From contig NZ_MKEQ01000002.1 in NCBI RefSeq assembly GCF_001875655.1, forward strand, positions 372,001-436,000: a DNA stretch of 64,000 nucleotides, in the 5' to 3' direction. The stretch is from Enterobacter hormaechei ATCC 49162. GTDB taxonomy: Bacteria; Pseudomonadota; Gammaproteobacteria; Enterobacterales; Enterobacteriaceae. Under the pieces are notes generated by a model, which saw nothing but the letters and a program-made list of their open reading frames with translations, was not told the DNA's origin and did not search any database. The translations under genes and the position numbers were made by a program. Shown one piece after another: positions 31,197 through 39,846 of the stretch. The first letter of the stretch is position 1; every line of letters starts with the position of its first letter.

Positions 31197-32606
31197 ATGT
31201 TTAACGGTAGTCCTTTCCCTGTAGATGCATTTCCTCAGATTATCAGAAATGCCATTTATGAAGTGGAACAGCATACGCAAGCCCCGCAAGCTTTGATCGC
31301 AGCTTCTGCTCTGGGAGTTATTTCTCTTGCCTGTCAAAACCGGATTGATGTTTGCCGGCTGAACAATCTGCGAGGCCCAGTATCACTTTTCTTACTGACA
31401 CTGGCAGAATCCGGTGAACGGAAAAGTACGGTTGATAAATTGCTGATGGAGCCATTATATCAACTGGAGGAAAATTTATTTGAAAAGTACACCCATGATC
31501 TTACCGTCTGGCGAAATGATGAAGCGATTTTTAATATTGAAAAAAAATCTCTGATGTCAAAACTCAAGTCAGAAATTAGACGTAACAAAGATCATTTGGC
31601 AACAAATGAAAAACTTAAAGTGCTGCTGGCATCGCATCCTAAATCACCGGTGAGATTCAAGCAGATATTTAACGATGCCACACCCGCGGCCATTAAAGAT
31701 TACCTCTGTGGCTACTGGCGATCTGTAGGCATTATGTCTGATGAGGCTGGCACTATTTTTAATGGTTACACGCTGAACGAACTGCCTTTCATCAATAAGA
31801 TGTGGGATGGTGCAATGTTTCCTGTAGAAAGGAAAGGTGAGCCTGAAAAATTAATCAGAGATGCCAGAATGACACTGTCACTGATGGTCCAGCCTAATAT
31901 TTTTAAGGGTTATATTAAACGGAAAGGTGATATGGCAAAGGGAATAGGTTTCTTCGCACGATGCCTAATCTGCCAGCCTGGTTCAACACAAGGCAATAGA
32001 CAAATTACTAGCCCGGTTGTTTCAACCGAATATCTACCAATATTTCATCAAAGACTTATGAAGATCGTTAACGAAAGTATTGCTAGAAATAATGAAAATG
32101 ATCGTCTTTGCCTCCGATTCACTGTAGAAGCAGAAAAACGCTGGATCGCATTTTCTAATAATGTCGAGTATGAAATGGGGATTCTTGGAAGACTGTCAAA
32201 CTTTAAAGATTACGCATCAAAAATGGCAGAAAATATGGCAAGAATAGCCGCACTATTGCACCATTTTAATGGTGATGAGGGTGATATCTCACTTTTAACA
32301 GTTGAGGCCGCAGTAGAGATAAGTACCTGGTATGTTGGCGAGTACGTACGCTTGTTTTCTAAACCCCAGGAATTCACGCTGGCAATCTCGGAGGCGGATG
32401 AACTTTATTGGTGGATAAATAATTATTGTATTCGACTCAAGGCATCTTGGATTACTAAAAATACAGTGCTCCAATACGGCCCTAATAAATTCAGGAATCG
32501 TAGCAAAGCAAATGAGGTGCTTAATACGCTATATTCTCAAAATAGAATACTCACAGAAAAGAAAGGTAAGACAGTATTTATAGCCATAGCAGGCTCAATA
32601 TTCTGA
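31197..32606 (+). CDS. DUF3987 protein, YfjI-like primase/helicase-related
   Basis: The 469-residue protein of the DUF3987 family, as in E. coli CP4-57 YfjI. An N-terminal region (LIAASALGVISLACQNRIDV) leads to a Walker A-like SGERKST at about 70, followed by a DnaB/primase-type ATPase core (IMSDEAGTIFNGY at about 180) and a helical C-terminal region. The family is thought to act in replication of satellite elements; the biochemistry is not established. It lies downstream of alpA and upstream of the Gp2-like gene, in the same orientation. Confidence 0.8.
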   Translation: MFNGSPFPVDAFPQIIRNAIYEVEQHTQAPQALIAASALGVISLACQNRIDVCRLNNLRGPVSLFLLTLAESGERKSTVDKLLMEPLYQLEENLFEKYTHDLTVWRNDEAIFNIEKKSLMSKLKSEIRRNKDHLATNEKLKVLLASHPKSPVRFKQIFNDATPAAIKDYLCGYWRSVGIMSDEAGTIFNGYTLNELPFINKMWDGAMFPVERKGEPEKLIRDARMTLSLMVQPNIFKGYIKRKGDMAKGIGFFARCLICQPGSTQGNRQITSPVVSTEYLPIFHQRLMKIVNESIARNNENDRLCLRFTVEAEKRWIAFSNNVEYEMGILGRLSNFKDYASKMAENMARIAALLHHFNGDEGDISLLTVEAAVEISTWYVGEYVRLFSKPQEFTLAISEADELYWWINNYCIRLKASWITKNTVLQYGPNKFRNRSKANEVLNTLYSQNRILTEKKGKTVFIAIAGSIF

Positions 32607-32743
32607 CATTCTACGGTTGAACAGATATTTAATTCAAGAGTAAAAATACAAACTGAGCCTATTACCAGTAAGGGTTTGTTATCTTGATAGGTAATATATT
32701 TGTAGTCCAATCAATACCTCAATATTACTTGGTAGGATACTAT

Positions 32744-33370
32744 ATGACATACGACAGTGAGTTTGGTTCACATGTATCCCTATATCGGGATAGAATCAAA
32801 CAGGTTATTGATGACTCCCTAAACGAACATCTTAACTCAATGATTCTACGTGTTGATCTGCATGACCCAATTGATACAGAAAATATGGATAACCCATTCT
32901 TTCAACCCAGGGTTGACTCTGGTGCTATATCTCGCTTTACCAGTGCGTTAAAAGCAAAGCTTAAACACGATAAGCATATTAAAACTCAACGGAAAGACTG
33001 GCCTGATAGTCGACATTCCACTTTACGTTACGCATGGGTCAGAGAATATACCAAAAATGGAAAGCGGCATTACCATTTGATACTGTGTTTCAATCAGGAT
33101 GCTTATTATCATTTAGGTGATTACGACTTAAACCGTAACACGTTACGTACAATGATAACGACAGCTTGGTACAGTGCACTTGGCATCCCTATAGATAGCT
33201 CGGGGAAGTTAGTTAATTACCCGCCAAATGGCAAATACCTTCTCAATCGTAAAAGGGAGAACTTTGAGGAAACTTATAACGACTTATTGAATAGGGTAGA
33301 TTATATGACTAAGGTGCGAACAAAAATCTTCGGTGATGGAGACCGTAATTTCGGTTGTAGTCGAGGTTGA
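32744..33370 (+). CDS. inovirus Gp2-like / YagK-YfjJ family replication protein
   Basis: 208 residues from ATG 32744, with AGGA 6 bases upstream. The family is represented by YagK/YfjJ in K-12 cryptic prophages and by inovirus Gp2. The central part has STLRYAWVREYTKNGKRHYH followed by LILCFNQDAYY. The HYH tripeptide resembles the metal-binding HUH motif of rolling-circle initiators, and DYMTK follows later. A replication role is inference. A strong hairpin separates it from the convergent brxL. Confidence 0.75.
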   Translation: MTYDSEFGSHVSLYRDRIKQVIDDSLNEHLNSMILRVDLHDPIDTENMDNPFFQPRVDSGAISRFTSALKAKLKHDKHIKTQRKDWPDSRHSTLRYAWVREYTKNGKRHYHLILCFNQDAYYHLGDYDLNRNTLRTMITTAWYSALGIPIDSSGKLVNYPPNGKYLLNRKRENFEETYNDLLNRVDYMTKVRTKIFGDGDRNFGCSRG

Positions 33371-33382
33371 TTTATTTTTTAC

Positions 33383-33419
33383 AGCCATAGCCTTTGTTAT
33401 GGATGGAAAGGCTATGGCT
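33383..33419. terminator. 13-bp stem hairpin between convergent operons
   Basis: AGCCATAGCCTTT and AAAGGCTATGGCT form a perfect 13-bp stem around an 11-base loop. It sits where the rightward satellite genes and the leftward BREX operon meet. No good U tract on either side, so it may be a barrier or an mRNA-stabilising structure rather than a simple terminator. Confidence 0.6.
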
Positions 33420-33484
33420 ATTGTATGATGTCTCAATTCTATGACGGATATGTTACAAGCATTACTGGCTATTGCATAACCATC

Positions 33485-35554
33485 TTAGTTGACGCCTAAA
33501 GCTTTATAAACAGCGTCCACCGGGTCTGCATAAAAGCTTACCTGAAACTTGGTAAATAATTCCGTCGGTACTGTTGGGATATCCATAGCTGATGCCATCG
33601 GCAGCAGTACGCGCTTAGCTCCACTATCGAATGCTACCTGTAGACATGCTGCCAGATCCTGCACTGGTTTAATCACGCCTCCCAGTGTCATGCTACCCAG
33701 GACGACCATTTGTTCCTGTACGGGCTTAGCCAGCAGCATAGAGCAAAAGGCAATCAACGATGCAAGGCTGGTGGTTGTACTTGGCCCGGTGTTGTGAAGT
33801 TCTACCACATGCAGATGATATTCATGTTCAGAGAATTTTGCTGCTGCACTGATACGGCTCAAGTTGCCTTTGAAATAGTCGAAACCAACTCGAACAGCTT
33901 CTTTCGCTGCAGTATTCGATCCCAAGCCTGAAACGGCATGTTTACCATTTCCCGCCATCATTTGGGTTTCAAACCGGTATAGGCCAGTCATCCCTGAGTC
34001 TGCCTGAGTAACCAAATGTACTACACCAGGTTTTTGCATTCCTGCCGGAATCAGTTCGCTCCCGCCTTGTTCTGGCACACTGACGAAAAATTCTTCCAGG
34101 CTGTCGTTATCGATATAGCTGAAGTTCACATCAAAAAACTCGAGACCGCCGAGTTTCTTAAGCTGTTCTTTCACACGACGACGAACCTCTAATGCATAGG
34201 TCAGACACACGCGTACATCTTCTTTATCGTAGGCCCCATCCGGATGCATTAGCTTTAACAGGCCAGATACAGTGCGGCGTACAGCAATCACATCACGCTG
34301 GTTGAGGTTGTTTCCCAGCTTGAAGAATTTATCAATCGCGTCTGAGAAGCTACGTTTACGCATTTCACGCATGTACTCGGCGAGATAATCAGTGATTAAA
34401 CCGTAGCGGTTGGTGAAAAATTCCGGACGCATTTTGGGAATTTCCCAGCCAGGAATATAGGCGTGGAAACGATCAAAAAATGCGGTATCGATCATTGCAT
34501 CCGGGAATGGCGCGAGCAAATGGCTAGTTTTTACAAGCGTATCCACGCTCTGATTAATGTTGCCGACAAACACCATGGAGGCTTTTCCTTCAATGGAGTC
34601 ACGTCCGCGAGAGAACGAGCCTGACGCCATGTAATCCTTCATAATTTGCACGCCGTCTTTGTCTTTGAAAGTAATTCCCGCCACTTCATCAAACGCCACC
34701 ACGTCCCACATGCCGACTAAACCAATCTGGCGGCTGGCCATGTTGTAGAACAGATTAGCCACGGTGGTCTGCCCACCTGAAACCAGCAATGAATTTGGTG
34801 AGCATTCCTTATAGACGTGGCTTTTACCGGTACCGCGTGGCCCGAGTTCGCAGACGTTATAATTATTCTCAACAAACGGGATCATGCGGGCAATCAGATG
34901 CCATTTGGTGCGCGGCTCAATATTAGCAGGTTCCATCCCTACAGAGCGCAGCAGCACGTCAATCCACTGGTCGCGATCAAATTGTTTACGTGCCTCAAAG
35001 ACTTCATCCATGTCCATATTCGGCATCTGAATAGGCTTCAGTGTGAACAATGAAAAAGGGGATGTTTTTTGCCCTTCTTCGTAAAAGTAGTTCACCGTAA
35101 TCATGCACCAGATGCCGCCGGTCAGCAGTTTCTCGTTATCTTTCACCATTTGAGATGGAACTAGGGCATCTTTAATGCCGAGGTTAGATAGCTGAGCTTC
35201 GTAAACGTCTTTCTTTTGGTTTAGCTTCACCGTGACTTTATCGATGATTTTGTAGGAGCCGCGTTCACGAATCAGCGATTTTATTTTTTCTGCTTCATCC
35301 GGGCGGACGTAGTTATCAGAAAGAATACGTTTAACAGACTGAAGCCCCTGATCGACAACCTCATCGTCATCGGATGCACAGTACATACCGAGCAAATATT
35401 CCAGTACATAGACCGGAACATTCGCCCCTTCTTTAAGTTGTTTAGTCAGGTCTTTACGCACCACGCGGCCACGAAAGTGCTGATTCAATAATGAATCCAG
35501 GTCCTGAACAGAGGCCATTTCCATGTTGGTCGCCGAGTTATCCTGCTGTTGCAT
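33485..35554 (-). CDS. brxL: BREX protein BrxL (Lon-like AAA+ protease-related)
   Basis: Last gene of the type I BREX operon, 689 residues. An N-terminal DNA-interaction region precedes an AAA+ module with Walker A GPRGTGKS (about residue 240) and Walker B DVVAFDEVAG. The C-terminal Lon-type S16 domain (about 560-689) has HNTGPSTTTSL, with the Ser of the usual Ser-Lys dyad, and GAKRVLLP, with the Lys. BrxL hexamers bind DNA and are needed for phage exclusion in type I systems. Starts 10 bases after pglZ. Confidence 0.94.
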   Translation of the reverse strand: MQQQDNSATNMEMASVQDLDSLLNQHFRGRVVRKDLTKQLKEGANVPVYVLEYLLGMYCASDDDEVVDQGLQSVKRILSDNYVRPDEAEKIKSLIRERGSYKIIDKVTVKLNQKKDVYEAQLSNLGIKDALVPSQMVKDNEKLLTGGIWCMITVNYFYEEGQKTSPFSLFTLKPIQMPNMDMDEVFEARKQFDRDQWIDVLLRSVGMEPANIEPRTKWHLIARMIPFVENNYNVCELGPRGTGKSHVYKECSPNSLLVSGGQTTVANLFYNMASRQIGLVGMWDVVAFDEVAGITFKDKDGVQIMKDYMASGSFSRGRDSIEGKASMVFVGNINQSVDTLVKTSHLLAPFPDAMIDTAFFDRFHAYIPGWEIPKMRPEFFTNRYGLITDYLAEYMREMRKRSFSDAIDKFFKLGNNLNQRDVIAVRRTVSGLLKLMHPDGAYDKEDVRVCLTYALEVRRRVKEQLKKLGGLEFFDVNFSYIDNDSLEEFFVSVPEQGGSELIPAGMQKPGVVHLVTQADSGMTGLYRFETQMMAGNGKHAVSGLGSNTAAKEAVRVGFDYFKGNLSRISAAAKFSEHEYHLHVVELHNTGPSTTTSLASLIAFCSMLLAKPVQEQMVVLGSMTLGGVIKPVQDLAACLQVAFDSGAKRVLLPMASAMDIPTVPTELFTKFQVSFYADPVDAVYKALGVN

Positions 35555-35564
35555 AACGCCTCAC

Positions 35565-38162
35565 TTAAAAGAAGTCATCCTGGAAAGCCAGGTCGATTGT
35601 AATCGGATAGCGGCCATACTCTGTGGCGCTGTCCGCATTCTCCAGGATCAGCACATATTTGTTTTTACGATTGAATGCTGTGCCCATGAGTTTCATGGTC
35701 ACATCGCGGGTACGTTTCCCCATATCGTCATTGTCGCTATCGAAGCAAACCGTTTCCATGCCGGAGACAACCTGATTATTTTCATCAACGATAAAGATAT
35801 TCAGCGTGCGCGGTTCATTGAGGTCGTCCACCGCTGTAGTCTGTATAAAGCCGACTTTATCAATGCTGTTTACCAGTTTTATCACGTGATCCCGTGCAAC
35901 AACTGATACAGGTTGGCGCTGTGGTTGTTTCTCGGCAGCCTTTTTCTCAAGCGCCCGGATTTTCAGCACTGGGACACATACTTCCTGCAACATGGCTCCG
36001 CCATGAACGAAACGTGCGCCACCTGCAAAGTGGAAACGCTGTACGCCTTTTGGCAACAGGAATTCACTCTCATCATTTGTCCCAGCGGTATCCGACAGTT
36101 TGCCGTGCCAGCAAAATTCGTTCACAGGCAACTGATGGCCGACGATGTAGCGCTTTTTCGCTTCAATGGCATTTACAGCTTTACTCTCCAGCTTAGTCTT
36201 ATCCTGCTCCACCAGCGCTTGTTGTTGGAACAGGAAGCCATGATCGGCGGTGACGAAAATTCGGCTGGCGTTAAAGCGGTTTCGCAGGCGTGATACCAGA
36301 TCTTTCAACTCGGTGATTGCACTTCTACAGGCTTCAAAGGTTTTGTCTTCCGTTGCCGCCTTATCGCCAATAGCATCAATAGTGTCGTGCCAGATATAAA
36401 CCACAGAGGCATTGCGAATCTGATCGTTCACATCTTGGTTATTGGCGCTCTGCAATTCCTTCGCGCTTAATGCCACACCGTTAACTTTCGCCAGAATAGA
36501 GGCACGTTTTTCAAACCCGGAGGTAGACATCCCATCGGCATACACCACACCGGAATTGTCAGGCAGATAACTCAAGGACTCATGAGGTAACAATGCCGCC
36601 ATACCTAACTGCGTGTAGCTCGGCAACACTCCCGTCTGGGAGCGCAGTTCGGCACTGAAGTGCTTCTCATGATTGATGTGTCTACCCAGTTCTTCTGCTA
36701 CCTCGTAGCGCAACGCATCTGAAATCACGACAAAAACACGTTTCACCTGCGAAGTGTCAAATTGCCGTTTCACATTCTCTTTATAGAAATTACGCTGCAA
36801 CGGCACGCCGCTAATTTGCCAGGTCTGCATGCGATTTTCCGCTTCCAGCAGTTTGTTCCAGCCACGGCTCAGCTCTGCCAGATACCAATTGCTGTAAAGC
36901 TCTTCAATGAATTTATCCAGCTCATGGAGGATCATCGCCCCTTTACTGTGCACTGGCGCGGCATATTCATTGAACAGGCGGTAGGTCTGATCGAAGCGAT
37001 AAATTTCGCCGCAATAGGCTTTCCAGAACGTGCCGGTATCGGGGAAATTAAATCCATCAGTATAATGATTACGTAGATTAAGCAGGCGCTCAGCCTGGCG
37101 TAAGGCATTCCAAATAGAGAGATATTCCGGGCGGGTCTGGCTCCAGTATTTCGCACTACGTTCTGACACCAATGCTTTAAACGCGTCCCTGTCCAGGGTC
37201 GTGCTTTCTTCCTGTAGTTGAGTCACCAGGCCACGGATAATCAATTGCTCGATAGCTTCGAAAGTGTCACATTTTGCCAGCGCATATGGCGAGCTGTAGT
37301 TGTAATGCTCTTTCGGCTGCAGTGTCTGCTGGAGATCGGCTGCACAATAATCGTATTCTGTTTTATAACGACGATCGTTCCGCCACGCCCCCATAAAGGC
37401 CAGGGCGGACGCACGACCTGCGGCAGTAGTCAGCACATTTTTACTCAACCACTCGCGATGAGCGTCATCACCTTGTGCCCAAAGATCGGTACAGAACAGT
37501 TTCAGCAGTAGGTTTTCCAGCGTTGGTGCTTCTGCCTGGTAACCCAGTTCTAGGTTAAGGATTTCCCAGAGGACCTTATCCAGCCCCAGCTTTTTCAGCA
37601 CGGCAAAAGTATTTTCTAAAGCACTATCATCCTGATGACTTGCAGCAACAAATTGCTGGATCAGAGCAAACAGGATTTCTTTGGTTTCAAAGGTGCTGGC
37701 TCCGGCAACCACTGCCAGCATCTTCTTATCGAGGGATTTTTCTGTTTCGCGCTCGGTGACCCAGCCTTTAAGTAACTGGGTACGTTTGACGGTAAAGAAG
37801 GCTTTGCGAAGTTGAATATGTTCGCGCAACCCTAATTGTGGGATGCCCAGTGAATTCAGTGTGATCGCTGCATAGTCAGCGTGGAATTCGGTGCTATAAA
37901 GGCGGATGTCTAGCAGCCAGTCCTGCTCATGGGCAGGAACTTCACTGGTAAAATAGAGTAAAAATTTCTGTGTTGGCTCGTCGATTTCGATTCTTTTTTT
38001 TGTGGCGAGCACAGAAACGCCGCCCATATCCAGCAGTGTGACGTTGTCGAGATCCAGCTCATTGAGCGAATCGGTGAAGCGTTGCTCCGGGTCGTGCCAG
38101 AAGACGATGCGATTGTCGTTAAACTTCTGACGAAGCCCGGATTCCAGTTCTTTAAATTGCAT
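35565..38162 (-). CDS. pglZ: BREX phosphatase-like protein PglZ
   Basis: The 865-residue BREX hallmark. An N-terminal helical region (FWHDPEQRF, then LGL-type repeats) precedes the alkaline-phosphatase superfamily core, with VVISDALRYEVAEEL at about 476 (metal-binding Asp) and FVTADHGFLFQQ at about 637. PglZ supports both host DNA methylation and phage exclusion. Its ATG overlaps the stop of the DUF4276 gene (TAATG), so the nested pair and pglZ are translated as one unit. Confidence 0.95.
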   Translation of the reverse strand: MQFKELESGLRQKFNDNRIVFWHDPEQRFTDSLNELDLDNVTLLDMGGVSVLATKKRIEIDEPTQKFLLYFTSEVPAHEQDWLLDIRLYSTEFHADYAAITLNSLGIPQLGLREHIQLRKAFFTVKRTQLLKGWVTERETEKSLDKKMLAVVAGASTFETKEILFALIQQFVAASHQDDSALENTFAVLKKLGLDKVLWEILNLELGYQAEAPTLENLLLKLFCTDLWAQGDDAHREWLSKNVLTTAAGRASALAFMGAWRNDRRYKTEYDYCAADLQQTLQPKEHYNYSSPYALAKCDTFEAIEQLIIRGLVTQLQEESTTLDRDAFKALVSERSAKYWSQTRPEYLSIWNALRQAERLLNLRNHYTDGFNFPDTGTFWKAYCGEIYRFDQTYRLFNEYAAPVHSKGAMILHELDKFIEELYSNWYLAELSRGWNKLLEAENRMQTWQISGVPLQRNFYKENVKRQFDTSQVKRVFVVISDALRYEVAEELGRHINHEKHFSAELRSQTGVLPSYTQLGMAALLPHESLSYLPDNSGVVYADGMSTSGFEKRASILAKVNGVALSAKELQSANNQDVNDQIRNASVVYIWHDTIDAIGDKAATEDKTFEACRSAITELKDLVSRLRNRFNASRIFVTADHGFLFQQQALVEQDKTKLESKAVNAIEAKKRYIVGHQLPVNEFCWHGKLSDTAGTNDESEFLLPKGVQRFHFAGGARFVHGGAMLQEVCVPVLKIRALEKKAAEKQPQRQPVSVVARDHVIKLVNSIDKVGFIQTTAVDDLNEPRTLNIFIVDENNQVVSGMETVCFDSDNDDMGKRTRDVTMKLMGTAFNRKNKYVLILENADSATEYGRYPITIDLAFQDDFF

Positions 38163-38731
38163 TATTGATTCTCAAACCAGTCTACCAGTTCGCGGGCACT
38201 TGCGCAGTTTGGGTGGGCAGCTGCTTTGCTCACATCAAACCCATAACGGGTAACCATTTTATTTGCAAAAATAGTTTTGCTAGGGCCAGTCCCTGGTTTG
38301 TTTAGTTGCTGGGCTATTTGTTTTAGTCTGTCCCAAGGTTTAGTGACCGTTACCTCGGGTTGGTCTTCATAAAATTCATCTACATTGAGCCAGACTTTCA
38401 TTGCCTCGGAATCTGCCAAAAACCAGGCTTCAATCGCTTTAATTGCAATAAAGGAGACGTCAACCTCACCATGAGCGATGCGTGCTCTTACCACTTCAGT
38501 TGAAGCTTCATCTTCCAAATCTGTCAGAATGCAGATTTTCTCAGCACCTGCCCCCTTTAATTCTGCGACGAAGCTATCAACATATTTTGGCAAAAGATTA
38601 CCGCCACCTTTGGCATCTACAACCGGCGTAACTAATTCGAAACCGTGGTTTTGCAAAAAGGCGACAAATAAAGACGAGTTAACAATGATAGATTCAGTAC
38701 TGCCCTCGACGATAAATCCAACTTTTACCAT
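38162..38731 (-). CDS. DUF4276 Toprim-like protein nested in BREX (AriB-like effector)
   Basis: 189 residues. GFIVEGSTES (Glu9) at the N-terminus and CILTDLEDE (Asp71, then acidic residues) form the conserved acidic centre of a Toprim-like fold, and AIEAWFLAD is the DUF4276 signature. It overlaps the upstream ATPase by 7 bases and pglZ by a TAATG, so it is an ATPase-effector pair with that gene. PARIS (AriA/AriB) pairs an ABC-type ATPase with a Toprim nuclease, and such a pair is reported between pglX and pglZ in Salmonella BREX. AriB of classical PARIS is assigned to DUF4435, so orthology is uncertain. Confidence 0.72.
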   Translation of the reverse strand: MVKVGFIVEGSTESIIVNSSLFVAFLQNHGFELVTPVVDAKGGGNLLPKYVDSFVAELKGAGAEKICILTDLEDEASTEVVRARIAHGEVDVSFIAIKAIEAWFLADSEAMKVWLNVDEFYEDQPEVTVTKPWDRLKQIAQQLNKPGTGPSKTIFANKMVTRYGFDVSKAAAHPNCASARELVDWFENQ

Positions 38732-39846
38732 GGCAAACCACCGTTAAACAAATTTGTTAACCATGCGGTATCCAGGGGGATTTTCTTTTTATCAACACCA
38801 GCATCTGAGGCACGTTTCAACTGGGTTTTCCCCTCTTGCTTACTCACAAGCCACAGCTCATCCGGTTCCAGGTTTCTAACAACAGATTCACTATGAGTGG
38901 TGATAATAATGGGATGTTCCAAAGTAGCATTCTCGCGCATCAACTGCACCAGCTCACCGATGGCTTTAGGGTGGATGCCTCGCTCTGGCTCTTCGATGAT
39001 GGTCATTCCTGTCTGCTGCGCCCGACTTAGTATGGCCGTCATAATGCACAAGGTATAAATAGTGCCATCGGAGATCAAATGTGCTGGAAAACGCGCTTTA
39101 GTTCCGTGTTCTTTGAAAGTCAGTACTGTTGAACCATCCAGTTTTTGTTTTTCGGTGGACACATTTTCCATACCAGGAACAATGAGCTCCATCCAGTCCA
39201 GTATTTGCTCTTTGAAGTCGCTATTGGACTCCAGTTCAGCAAGCACAGAGGCAATATTTTTGCCGTGAGGGTCCAGAAAAGAGGCGTCTGTTTTTGCACC
39301 ATCAGGTTCTTTCGCCCGCAGCGGATCGATGCGGAACACGACAATATTGGTTAAAAATGCATACAGCTCGCTTTTACCCAGCAGCATGAGCGCCGTCATA
39401 TCTGACGAATAGTTAGGAAAATGCGCAGGGGGAATTTCGGGATCGTCACTTAAACGGATGGTGAGGGCATCTGGTTGTCTGCGATCAATATAGATCTCCC
39501 CATTGATCGCCAACCTCTCTGTAATGGCGGGCTTCTTATTCATACTTTTGATCGTCAGATCATAGGTAAACTGTTTTCCTGCCAGCTCAATATCAAGATG
39601 CAGTGACGCCGTCGTCCGGTTTTCACTACGCAGCTTATAGCAATGGATCTGCTGAAAACCACCGAAATCGCGAATAGCCTGAGTCGCGCCGGTTTTGACC
39701 ACGGCACCAAAAAAAGCCAGAGCATCGGTAATGTTACTTTTTCCCGCGCCGTTGGCCCCGGCAAAAGTAATGAACGGTGGGCTTTCCACAAGGGAAAGCT
39801 CCGCGATACTCTTGTAGCCTTTAATAATCAGGGGATGTTGATCCAT
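38725..39846 (-). CDS. AAA/ABC-type ATPase nested in BREX (AriA-like)
   Basis: 373-residue AAA_21-type ATPase with Walker A AGANGAGKSNI (residues 29-39). It lacks a long coiled coil. The ABC-like signature is LISDGTIYTLCI, then the Walker B TIIEEPERGIHP and switch ITTHSES. The architecture resembles the RecF/OLD group and the AriA sensor of PARIS. Its ATG overlaps the pglX stop (TAATG). Its stop overlaps the DUF4276 start. In PARIS the ATPase complex holds the nuclease inactive until a phage anti-defence protein is sensed. If this pair works alike, it would guard BREX against inhibitors. Confidence 0.78.
   Translation of the reverse strand: MDQHPLIIKGYKSIAELSLVESPPFITFAGANGAGKSNITDALAFFGAVVKTGATQAIRDFGGFQQIHCYKLRSENRTTASLHLDIELAGKQFTYDLTIKSMNKKPAITERLAINGEIYIDRRQPDALTIRLSDDPEIPPAHFPNYSSDMTALMLLGKSELYAFLTNIVVFRIDPLRAKEPDGAKTDASFLDPHGKNIASVLAELESNSDFKEQILDWMELIVPGMENVSTEKQKLDGSTVLTFKEHGTKARFPAHLISDGTIYTLCIMTAILSRAQQTGMTIIEEPERGIHPKAIGELVQLMRENATLEHPIIITTHSESVVRNLEPDELWLVSKQEGKTQLKRASDAGVDKKKIPLDTAWLTNLFNGGLPW

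Noticed and set aside
38162..39846. Calling the ATPase/DUF4276 pair ariA/ariB outright
   Set aside because: Synteny and folds fit, but the effector family differs from the DUF4435 of classical PARIS and no search could be run, so no gene symbols were given.
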